Origin: Gemmatimonadota bacterium
GTDB taxonomy: Bacteria > JAAXHH01
Length of the DNA: 6,636 nt
NCBI GenBank assembly: GCA_026713285.1
Contig: JAPOOT010000046.1
Location: 1 to 6,636, forward strand
Direction: 5' to 3'
Numbering within the stretch: the stretch's first letter is position 1; each line of letters starts with the position of its first letter. Below are positions 1-5,877 of this stretch, piece by piece. The notes beneath the pieces were generated by a model. That model did no database searches and had not been told where the DNA came from. It was given only the letters and a program-made list of their open reading frames with translations. A program made the position numbers and the translations under genes.

Positions 1-270
1 GCGTTGTGGCCACTGGTGCAATTCATCGTACCCCACCGCCAATGGCGTCGAAACGGCGCCATCGATCTCCAGCCGTTCGCTTTCGACATCGATTTTCGGA
101 GGGAAGGAGACGATGGCTACCGCGAAGAACCTGCGCAGGGGTGTCAGCCCTTCCTCGTCCTTTTGAACGGGCACGAAAAGGGGACCGGCTAAGGACTGAA
201 ACGCGGGAAGTATGGATCCTCCGACTACGAGTCCGGCCGCGAGGGTTTCCAGGAAATGACGCCGGTCCAT
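1..270 (-). CDS. Molybdopterin-dependent oxidoreductase, sulfite-oxidase family (N-terminal part, runs off window)
   Basis: Only the first 90 residues are visible; the frame is open to the window edge. Residues 1-27 look like a twin-arginine (Tat) export signal: MDRRHFLET carries the RR-x-F-L core at residues 3-7, followed by a hydrophobic stretch (LAAGLVVGGSILPAF). Residues 41-90 match the opening of the sulfite-oxidase-like molybdopterin domain: a TPLRRFF segment, then RLEIDGAVSTPLAV and YDEL, which correspond to the family's 'L-x-(I/V)-DG-x-V-x-x-P-L' and 'eL' positions. The protein would thus be a periplasmic oxidoreductase folded around its Mo cofactor before export. The cofactor cysteine lies beyond the window, so the substrate (sulfite, oxidised methionine or other) cannot be told. 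The ATG at 270 is supported by AGGA at 278-281 with a 7-nt spacer. The gene is divergent from the SDR gene. Export signal and family are fairly sure; exact function is not. Confidence 0.75.
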   Translation of the reverse strand, partial: MDRRHFLETLAAGLVVGGSILPAFQSLAGPLFVPVQKDEEGLTPLRRFFAVAIVSFPPKIDVESERLEIDGAVSTPLAVGYDELHQWPQR

Positions 271-351
271 GAACGGGTCCTGTCGGGATCGGAATGGGTC
301 GGGTCCCAATGGGTAAGCGTGTAATGACAGCTGGTTCGGATACTGGATCGC

Positions 352-370
352 CGCGGATACGATCTCCGCG
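352..370. repeat. Short inverted repeat near predicted start site
   Basis: CGCGGA (352-357) and TCCGCG (365-370) form a perfect 6-bp inverted repeat with a 7-nt centre. It lies at or just after the predicted transcription start of the minus-strand oxidoreductase gene. It could be a protein-binding site or a leader hairpin. A 6-bp match in GC-rich DNA can occur by chance. Confidence 0.25.
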
Positions 371-379
371 CCTGACATT

Positions 380-408
380 AGCTTACAAACGTGTAGTGCG
401 TATGTCAA
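380..408 (-). promoter_or_regulatory. Predicted sigma70-type promoter for the molybdopterin oxidoreductase
   Basis: On the minus strand a perfect -35 hexamer TTGACA (403-408) is followed after 17 nt by TAAGCT (380-385), a poor -10 (3 of 6 consensus bases). Transcription would start near 373 and give a leader of about 100 nt before the ATG at 270. The exact -35 and ideal spacing support it; the weak -10 lowers confidence. Confidence 0.4.
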
Positions 409-470
409 GGCATTTGGAGGTGCAACAAGGGGAATGGAGCGGTGTGAGCGACGCCGTCGCGCATCGGGGT

Positions 471-499
471 TTGATAATTGAACGGCCAGGGATTAGAAT
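471..499 (+). promoter_or_regulatory. Strong predicted sigma70-type promoter for the SDR gene
   Basis: TTGATA (471-476, 5 of 6 to the -35 consensus) is followed by an exact 17-nt spacer and TAGAAT (494-499, 5 of 6 to the -10 consensus). Transcription would start near 506 and give a leader of about 65 nt before the ATG at 572. This is the best promoter in the window and lies in an AT-richer patch of the divergent intergenic region. I see no riboswitch-like or attenuator structure in the short leader. Confidence 0.65.
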
Positions 500-556
500 A
501 CCAGAGAGGATTGGAACACAGGGCGGAATGCGTGTGTGTCCACGCGAAACCAAACA

Positions 557-564
557 AGGAAGGA
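557..564 (+). promoter_or_regulatory. Ribosome binding site of the SDR gene
   Basis: AGGAAGGA lies 7 nt before the ATG at 572. It decides the start: an in-frame GTG at 536 would add 12 residues ahead of the usual short N-terminus of the family and has no such site. Confidence 0.75.
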
Positions 565-571
565 TGGTGAT

Positions 572-1318
572 ATGTCGCTCGAGAACAAGACGGTCGTCAT
601 TACCGGCGCGGCCATGGGCATCGGACGGGCCGCGGCGATCTCCTGTGCGGAGGCCGGAGGGCGCACCGTCCTCGCCGATATCGATGAAACCAGGTTGAAA
701 GAGACCTTTGGCGAGATACACGCCGCCGGAGGCGAATCCTCCTGTCAGGTGGTGGACGTTTCGGATGCCCGGCAGGTCGAAGATTTGATGGCTGGGGCGG
801 TCGAGGACTTCGGACGAATCGATGCGCTCATCAACTGCGCTGGCATACTCGAGGGCGCCTGCGTTCCCGTGGACGAACTCGACGAGACCGTATGGCAGCG
901 CGTGATGGACGTTAACCTGAAAGGCTCCTTTCTTACGTGCAAGTACGCGGCGCCGGTGATGAAGGAACAGAAAAAGGGCGTGATCGTTCTATTGTCCTCC
1001 GGGGCCGGAGTCCGGGGAGGCAGTTCATCGGTGGCCTACGGGACCAGCAAGGGCGCCGTGCACGGGCAGGCGGTCGTCCTGGAAAGCCAACTGGCGTCCT
1101 TCGGCATACGTGTACACGCGGTCTGTCCAGGGGGGATCGCCACGCCAATGAAGCTGAGAAACATCGCCCAGGCGGCCGAATCCCGGGGCGATTCGGTGGA
1201 AGAAGCGCTGAAGCAGGCGGAAGAATACCTGGGCGACCCCGAGGGCGTGGGCAGGATCCTGGCATTCCTCGTATCCGACCACGCGGATCACCTGCGCCAG
1301 ACCGTCTTCACGCGGTGA
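572..1318 (+). CDS. NAD-dependent short-chain dehydrogenase/reductase (classical SDR)
   Basis: The 248-residue protein has the usual length of a classical SDR. It carries the nucleotide-binding TGAAMGIG (11-18), the strand-end acidic residue D36 in LADID, which in this family favours NAD over NADP, and NCAG (88-91). The catalytic set is N115, S143, and Y156/K160 in YGTSK. The CPGGIATP segment (185-192) follows. It is a cytosolic oxidoreductase acting on an alcohol or ketone group; SDR sequences do not reveal the substrate at this level, so FabG-like, sugar or polyol dehydrogenase roles all remain possible. The C-terminus HLRQTVFTR resembles the 'G-T-V/I-F-T-R' ending found in some SDRs instead of the common VDGG. 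It is monocistronic by layout, with a strong promoter at 471-499. Its last 12 codons and stop are duplicated immediately downstream (see 1283-1388). Confidence 0.9.
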   Translation: MSLENKTVVITGAAMGIGRAAAISCAEAGGRTVLADIDETRLKETFGEIHAAGGESSCQVVDVSDARQVEDLMAGAVEDFGRIDALINCAGILEGACVPVDELDETVWQRVMDVNLKGSFLTCKYAAPVMKEQKKGVIVLLSSGAGVRGGSSSVAYGTSKGAVHGQAVVLESQLASFGIRVHAVCPGGIATPMKLRNIAQAAESRGDSVEEALKQAEEYLGDPEGVGRILAFLVSDHADHLRQTVFTR

Positions 1319-1388
1319 GCGCGGATCACGCGGATCACGCGGATCACGCGGATCACCTGCGCCAGACCGTCTTCTCGCGGTGAGCGCG
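1283..1388. repeat. 65-bp tandem duplication of the SDR gene 3' end, with 9-bp satellite
   Basis: A 41-bp segment at 1283-1323, covering codons ADHLRQTVFTR, the TGA stop and 5 further bases, recurs at 1348-1388 with one mismatch (A1310 to T1375). The copies are offset by 65 bp. Between them GCGGATCAC is repeated in tandem, with four perfect units at 1321-1356, the last being the start of copy 2. The offset is not a multiple of three, so copy 2 encodes ADHLRQTVFSR in a different frame from the SDR gene. Sequence diverges after 1388. The pattern suggests a slipped-strand or unequal duplication followed by 9-bp unit expansion. Confidence 0.9.
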
Positions 1389-1460
1389 TACCGATGCGTC
1401 GACTTACGGGTCTGCCAGAGGGCCGTCGAAGGGCCGCTGGAGGAAGATGAAGGATTCGAA

Positions 1461-2561
1461 TTACGGGGCCGGTTCCACGGACGCGAATGCATAGCACACC
1501 TCGTGGCGGTATGCCTCACGTGGATTCAGCACAACCGAAGGCCATCCCGGTGCGCCCTGGTGATTGATCGCGTCGGGAAAGGCCTGCGTTTCCAGGCAGA
1601 AGGCGTGGTGCCTGCCATAGACCGCGCCGCCTTTACCCGAAAGGGCGCCGGACAGATGGTTTCCCGTGTAGAACTGCACGCCCGCCTGGTTGGTCGTCAC
1701 TTCCATCGTGAGGCCGGACCGGCGGGAAGCCGCACGGGCAGCCGGCCTGGTCTTTCCGCCGGCATTGCGCAGCACGAAGTTATGGTCGTATCCGACAGGA
1801 TCTCCGGTGTTCCGCGGACCGGGCGAAGCAGTGCCGTCCATCTCCGCGGCGATTGTTCTGGGTCGGGTGAAGTCGAAGGGCGTCCCGGCGACCTCCCTGA
1901 TTTCGCCCGTGGGAATAAGGTGGCGGTCGACGGGCGTGTAGGCGTCGGCGAACAGCGTTACCTCGTGGTCCAGTACAGGTCCGGACTGGTGGCCGCTCAG
2001 GTTCCAGTAAGCGTGATTGGTCAGGTTCACCACCGTGGGCCGGTCGGTACGCGCCTCCATCGAAATCCGCAGCTCGTCGTCGCGGGTCAGGGTATAGGTA
2101 ACGGTCGTCTCCACGGTACCCGGGTACCCTTCTTCACCCTCGGCGCTCGTGTAAGCAAGTACGACGGAAGTTCCATCTTCGCCCTGACCGAAGTCTACCG
2201 GTTCCCAGACCTGCTTGTCGAATCCACCGGGCCCCCCGTGGATGTGATTGGGACCGGCCCTGTCGTTGATCGCCAGGCTGTATGCCTTTCCCCCAAGCGT
2301 AAACCTTCCGCCGGCGATCCGATTGGCGCAACGGCCCACCGTGGCGCCGAAGAAGGGGTGTTCGCCCAGGTATTCCTCTAAGGTATCGAAACCCAGCACG
2401 ACGTCCACGAGGTTCCCGGCGGCGTCAGGGATCTCCATGGACTGGAGTATCGCTCCGTAGTTCGTTACATGCGCGGCCGCGCCGCTCGCACTGTTCAACG
2501 TGTATAAAAAGACGGACCGGGAACGGTAAGCGCCCCAGACTGTTTCTTCCACTGCACCCAT
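1461..2561 (-). CDS. galM: Aldose 1-epimerase (galactose mutarotase)
   Basis: This 366-residue protein interconverts the alpha and beta anomers of free aldoses such as galactose and glucose, feeding the Leloir pathway. Family landmarks appear in order: GRCANRI (76-82), the substrate-binding NHIHGG (105-110), the catalytic-acid segment TNHAYWNL (181-188, with H183), GYDHNF (257-262), and CLETQAFPD (322-330) with the general base E324. Length is normal for the family. No signal peptide is seen in the N-terminus MGAVEETVWGAY, so it should be cytosolic. The start at 2561 is chosen because GAGGAGG precedes it by 8 nt; the longer open frame to 2660 adds 33 residues without family support. It is convergent with the SDR gene and divergent from the nuclease-helicase. 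No other Leloir or sugar-uptake gene is in view. The long plus-strand frame over this gene is a shadow. Confidence 0.95.
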   Translation of the reverse strand: MGAVEETVWGAYRSRSVFLYTLNSASGAAAHVTNYGAILQSMEIPDAAGNLVDVVLGFDTLEEYLGEHPFFGATVGRCANRIAGGRFTLGGKAYSLAINDRAGPNHIHGGPGGFDKQVWEPVDFGQGEDGTSVVLAYTSAEGEEGYPGTVETTVTYTLTRDDELRISMEARTDRPTVVNLTNHAYWNLSGHQSGPVLDHEVTLFADAYTPVDRHLIPTGEIREVAGTPFDFTRPRTIAAEMDGTASPGPRNTGDPVGYDHNFVLRNAGGKTRPAARAASRRSGLTMEVTTNQAGVQFYTGNHLSGALSGKGGAVYGRHHAFCLETQAFPDAINHQGAPGWPSVVLNPREAYRHEVCYAFASVEPAP

Positions 2562-2569
2562 AGCGCTGG

Positions 2570-2576
2570 CCTCCTC
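2570..2576 (-). promoter_or_regulatory. Ribosome binding site of galM
   Basis: GAGGAGG on the minus strand sits 8 nt before the ATG at 2561, a near-ideal Shine-Dalgarno. It fixes the galM start against the upstream ATG at 2660. Confidence 0.8.
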
Positions 2577-2582
2577 AAACCG

Positions 2583-2611
2583 AAAATAACCGGTAAATAA
2601 CGATCCATCAA
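2583..2611 (-). promoter_or_regulatory. Possible galM promoter
   Basis: On the minus strand TTGATG (2606-2611) is followed by 17 nt and TATTTT (2583-2588), each matching four of six consensus bases, in an AT-rich patch. The start site would fall only a few bases before the Shine-Dalgarno, giving a very short leader, so this is a weak call. Confidence 0.3.
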
Positions 2612-2620
2612 CATATTGCG

Positions 2621-2643
2621 CGCGAAGGTGCGGACCCTTCGCG
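2621..2643. repeat. Perfect 8-bp inverted repeat in galM/nuclease-helicase control region
   Basis: CGCGAAGG (2621-2628) and CCTTCGCG (2636-2643) form a perfect inverted repeat around the 7-nt centre TGCGGAC. It lies just upstream of the possible galM -35 and between two divergent genes, a good position for a dimeric regulator. It has no U-run and is not at a gene end, so it is not a terminator. The bound factor is unknown. Confidence 0.45.
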
Positions 2644-2835
2644 ATCCGGTTCCAGTCCATTGTCTCGAGATTGGCACCATCGCGCCGACTGTAAAGAGTA
2701 CATGTCGACGGATCACTTGCCCCATGAATTTCGATCGTACCTGCGAATCCCGCCGGGATTTCGTGGACAAGATCGGAGCATGTACGTTCCGCGCCAGGTG
2801 CGTTCCGTGTATAGAACAGGACAATCAGGAAACGA

Positions 2836-5799
2836 ATGCCATCGACGGACGAAGTTCAATTGGCGGAAAAGACCCGAACGGCGGAACATCATCCGGCCCG
2901 CGGCTCAGCCGTTGGTCCGGCCCAGTTCGTTCCGGGAGAAGTGCCTCTGCGGGAACAGAAGGGCCGCGGTCTCGCGGTATTCCGGTGTCCAGGTGAATTC
3001 TCCATGCCCGAAATCGAGTCTCGTCCGGGCACGGCCGTACTGTGCGATCCGAAGGAAGGCCAGGACATGCCGGGTGAACCCGATCGCCTGGTCCTCAAAT
3101 TGTCGTCCAGGCGCGCGGCCCATATGAACAGCCTGGTAAACCTGCTCGTCCTTCCGGCGTACAGGCGATACATACCCCTGTATCTGTTCGCGTCCTGGGA
3201 TCTTCAGGATCTGGATACCGGTTCGGTCGGCATGCCGGATAAGGATGAGATCGAAGATGCGATGTCACCTCTCCTGAGAGAACAGTTGCGGTTTCTCCTG
3301 GCTTGCACCTGTGCCGTGTTTCCGACTCCCGATGCGGTTCATTCATCGGAAGAACCCTGGTTGACGCCCGTCGAGAGGAAGATGCACGAGGGGCTTGCCC
3401 GGGCCGGCCTGTCCCACAAGCTACATGCCCCGTTCGGATCGTGTTTCGTCGACTTGCTTGTTGACGACGCACGCGGCAGTTACGTGGCCGTGGAGGTCGA
3501 CGGCAGGGAGTTTGTCCGCGATGGCCGCAGCAAGTGGGACCAGGAACTGACTCGAACACATAACATACGGGATGTGATCCGGTTCAATGGGAGCGAGGTC
3601 GTGCACGATCTCGACGGATGTATAGACCGGGTCCGTTCGAATCTGGCCGGCAACGGCCGTGGCCGCGGAACCGTGCTTCCGATGCCTGAACCGAACCCCG
3701 GTCTGGCCGGGGAACAGGCCAGGTGTCTGGATCCTCGCGCCGGCGTGGTGCTCACCCTGGCGCCCGCGGGCTCGGGAAAGACGCGGGTGCTGACCCGGCG
3801 GGTGGTGGAAGCCGTGCGGGGCGGCGTCCGCCCCGGCCGGATTCTCTGCGTGGTTTTCAACAAGGCGGCGAGCGAGGTGATGTCCGAGCGGATACACGGG
3901 GATGCCGGACTGCCGGACGTGCATATCCGGACGCTGCACAGCCTGGGGTTCGAGATCTGCAGACAGGCGCCGGAGAGTCCCTACGCGGGCTATGGCGTCG
4001 TTACGGAACAATCGCTGCCAGGCGGGTTGACGGATCTATACAGAAAAGCGCTGAAGGAGGATTTCAGGCGGCACTTCCCGGCCATCCCCTATCCCTTTCC
4101 GGAGCATCTCGTCACTGCGTACGAGGAAGCGGTCTCCCGGTACCGGAGAACGTTGATGCCCATCGATGAATATGGCGCGTGCGAGGGAACTGAGAGTTTT
4201 GATAGGCGCCAGGTCCTCAGAATGCGCGAAGAAGTGGAACGCCGCATGAGCGAGAAGGCCCTGATGACCTTCGACGAGCAGTTATTCCGCGCCGTGGAAA
4301 TCCTGCTTTCAGATCCCCGGGCGCGAACCGTATATCAGCATCGCTTCGATTCGGTCCTGGTGGACGAGGTTCAGGATCTGACCCCCGTGCAGTTCCTGAT
4401 GCTGAGACTGCTCTCCCTGCCGCTGAACAACCTGTTCGCCGTGGGCGATGACGACCAGATGATCAATACCTTCACCGGCGCGGACCCGGAGAATATCCGT
4501 TCGTTTCAGCGGTGGTATCCCGGCGCCGCGATCCACACCCTGGGGGCGAATTACCGATGCGGTCCGGAAATCGTAACCCGATCCGCCAGCGTCATTTCCC
4601 ATAACGCGAACCGTTTCGACAAGCCAATCCGTCCGGTACAGGTCGGTTCGGACAGAAACACAATCCGGATCCACAAATGCCCGTCGTTGGAAGCCGAAAC
4701 GGATGCCGTGGTGCGCACGATACGCCGGTGGAGCAAGCTGGGGTACGCCTTCAGGGACATGGCCGTCCTGGTCCGCGTCCAGTCCATCGCGCCGCCCCTT
4801 CAATCCGCGCTAAAGGAAGCGGACCTGCCCTTCCACCCGCTCGATGAAGGCGCTCTGTACCAGACCCACGTGGGAAGGACCGTGGGGGCCTATGTCGACG
4901 TCGTCGCCCACGGTGAAAAGGCCGATCCCCTTTCATACGCGATCAGCCTGTCCTTCCCTTCCCGGCAGCTCTCCAATGCCCGACTGCGCGAAGCGGCGGC
5001 GCTAGGTCCCCGTTTCCTCGCGCAGAAGGACAGTCTTCCGGGCGACGCGAACGACAAACTCGATGAATACCGTGGATGCATCGAAAGCCTGCGCGTAGTA
5101 TACGGGGCCCCGGGCGTGCTTCCTGTCGACTTCCTCGATACGTTGATGGATCAGTCGGGGCTCGCCACCTACTACTTGCAAAGGGACGAGACGAGCAGGC
5201 AGCGGATGACGGCTTCTGGTGAGGAGTCGATCGGCATGATAAGGCAGATGGCCGCAAGATATCCGACTACGGACTCGTTCGTTGGCGCTTATCTCAGGTC
5301 GATGGCTTCCGGTGCGGACGCGGATCCTGAAGAATACGACCGCTATGGCGCATCGCAGGCGGAAAGGGGTGAACAAAGCGCATATCGCGGAGATACGGCC
5401 CGAGATAGTGCGCAACCGGAATCAACGGTCGATGGCCACGCACATGATGGAGGAACGGCAGGCGACGGCGAGCAGCCTGCGGCAAACCACAGCGACGTAT
5501 CGCCTGCCGAAGACCGGATTACAGTCACGACGATTCACCGGAGCAAGGGAGACGAATTCAAGGGAGTCATCCTCTTCCACGTGGTCGAGGACATACTGCC
5601 CCACCGTCGCATGACGGGTTCAGAAGAGCAGATCGAGGAGGAGCGGCGCGTTTTCTACGTCGCCCTGACACGGGCCGAAGAAAGGCTCTGCATTACAACA
5701 CAGCGGAAGCGGCCTTCCCGTTTCCTGTCGGAGATGGAACCTGCAAGCGGAGTAGACTGGCTGAAGCGCGTCCGTGACAGGCTGACATTGCGTTCCTGA
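2836..5799 (+). CDS. DUF559/Vsr-like nuclease fused to UvrD/Rep-type SF1A DNA helicase
   Basis: Of 987 residues, 1-175 are unrecognised. Residues 176-268 resemble a DUF559/Vsr-type PD-(D/E)XK nuclease: LTPVERKMHE, FGSCFVDLLV with D206, VAVEVDG with E220 and D222, then WDQELTRTHNIRDVIRFNGSE. Residues 285-954 are a complete UvrD-like ATPase: Q motif (Q294), Walker A APAGSGKT (309-316), motif Ia VVFNKAASEVM, Ib IRTLHSLGFE, motif II DEVQD (510-514), III AVGDDDQMINTFTGA, IV LGANYRC, V TTIHRSKGDEFKG (898-910), VI RRVFYVALTRAEER. It should be an ATP-driven 3'-5' translocase carrying its own nuclease, for repair or attack on foreign DNA. A hydrophilic, probably disordered insert (826-893) precedes motif V. 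The frame has a stop at 2812, so 2836 is the first possible start; ATGs at 3004 (AGGTG 8 nt upstream) and 3067 are alternatives. It stands alone, without defence or mobility genes. Helicase call very sure; nuclease fairly sure. Confidence 0.9.
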   Translation: MPSTDEVQLAEKTRTAEHHPARGSAVGPAQFVPGEVPLREQKGRGLAVFRCPGEFSMPEIESRPGTAVLCDPKEGQDMPGEPDRLVLKLSSRRAAHMNSLVNLLVLPAYRRYIPLYLFASWDLQDLDTGSVGMPDKDEIEDAMSPLLREQLRFLLACTCAVFPTPDAVHSSEEPWLTPVERKMHEGLARAGLSHKLHAPFGSCFVDLLVDDARGSYVAVEVDGREFVRDGRSKWDQELTRTHNIRDVIRFNGSEVVHDLDGCIDRVRSNLAGNGRGRGTVLPMPEPNPGLAGEQARCLDPRAGVVLTLAPAGSGKTRVLTRRVVEAVRGGVRPGRILCVVFNKAASEVMSERIHGDAGLPDVHIRTLHSLGFEICRQAPESPYAGYGVVTEQSLPGGLTDLYRKALKEDFRRHFPAIPYPFPEHLVTAYEEAVSRYRRTLMPIDEYGACEGTESFDRRQVLRMREEVERRMSEKALMTFDEQLFRAVEILLSDPRARTVYQHRFDSVLVDEVQDLTPVQFLMLRLLSLPLNNLFAVGDDDQMINTFTGADPENIRSFQRWYPGAAIHTLGANYRCGPEIVTRSASVISHNANRFDKPIRPVQVGSDRNTIRIHKCPSLEAETDAVVRTIRRWSKLGYAFRDMAVLVRVQSIAPPLQSALKEADLPFHPLDEGALYQTHVGRTVGAYVDVVAHGEKADPLSYAISLSFPSRQLSNARLREAAALGPRFLAQKDSLPGDANDKLDEYRGCIESLRVVYGAPGVLPVDFLDTLMDQSGLATYYLQRDETSRQRMTASGEESIGMIRQMAARYPTTDSFVGAYLRSMASGADADPEEYDRYGASQAERGEQSAYRGDTARDSAQPESTVDGHAHDGGTAGDGEQPAANHSDVSPAEDRITVTTIHRSKGDEFKGVILFHVVEDILPHRRMTGSEEQIEEERRVFYVALTRAEERLCITTQRKRPSRFLSEMEPASGVDWLKRVRDRLTLRS

Positions 5800-5800
5800 T

Positions 5801-5877
5801 CGGCTCGGTTGTACGGTCCATCCTGGATCGCGCCCGTCCCGGCTCGGTCGCGCCGTCCGTCCTGGACCGTTGCCGCC
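5801..5877. repeat. Degenerate 39-bp tandem repeat after the nuclease-helicase
   Basis: CGGCTCGGT at 5801-5809 and again at 5840-5848 opens two degenerate units 39 bp apart. Each continues with a GTCC-(A/G)-TCCTGGA-(T/C)-CG core. About 27 of 39 positions agree. The second unit runs into the 69-bp repeats that follow, so this gap is built of nested, decayed duplications. There is no poly-T tract, so I do not call a terminator here. Confidence 0.6.

Larger units (their letters stand above)
271..571. other. Divergent intergenic control region
   Basis: This 301-bp gap separates two divergently read genes. It holds one predicted promoter per direction (380-408 minus, 471-499 plus), the inverted repeat at 352-370, and a 7-bp direct repeat AATGGGT (293-299 and 308-314) in the minus-strand leader. 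Open frames crossing it show no family resemblance and no Shine-Dalgarno, so I see no gene here. The shared region would let one regulator act on both genes, but no known operator is recognisable. Confidence 0.6.
2562..2835. other. Divergent intergenic control region
   Basis: This 274-bp gap separates galM and the nuclease-helicase. It contains the galM Shine-Dalgarno and possible promoter, the 8-bp inverted repeat at 2621-2643, a loose palindrome GTTC-N8-GAAC at 2802-2817, and AGGA (2827-2830), 5 nt before the ATG at 2836. I found no convincing plus-strand promoter for the nuclease-helicase. Open frames in this gap show no recognisable protein. Confidence 0.55.

Noticed and set aside
1283..1388. 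Possible CRISPR or REP-type array
   Set aside because: Repeat units are adjacent without unique spacers, and the larger unit contains coding sequence and a stop codon. It is a simple tandem duplication.
1025..1519. Minus-strand open frames translating the 9-bp array as DPRDPRDPR or VIRVIRVIR
   Set aside because: The repeat pattern comes from the GCGGATCAC satellite and from the strand opposite the SDR gene. No ribosome site or family match.
1380..2381. A 333-codon plus-strand open frame
   Set aside because: It lies antisense over galM, which has all catalytic motifs and a fine ribosome site. The plus-strand product resembles no family and is a high-GC shadow frame.
2802..2817. GTTC-N8-GAAC palindrome before the nuclease-helicase as a LexA/SOS box
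   Set aside because: Neither the E. coli CTG-N10-CAG, the Bacillus GAAC-N4-GTTC nor the alphaproteobacterial GTTC-N7-GTTC form is matched. The half-sites are only 4 bp.
2495..2824. Minus-strand frame of 109 codons upstream of galM
   Set aside because: It overlaps the galM start in another frame and crosses the control region. The product has no recognisable features.
2616..3127. Two plus-strand frames (2616-2996 and 2660-3127) as a small gene ahead of the nuclease-helicase
   Set aside because: They overlap each other and the nuclease-helicase in other frames, lack a good ribosome site and show no family resemblance.
2836..5799. Nuclease-helicase as cargo of a mobile element with att sites
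   Set aside because: No integrase, transposase or tRNA is present, and the repeats on its right side belong to the PLP-enzyme 3' end with no partner on the left.
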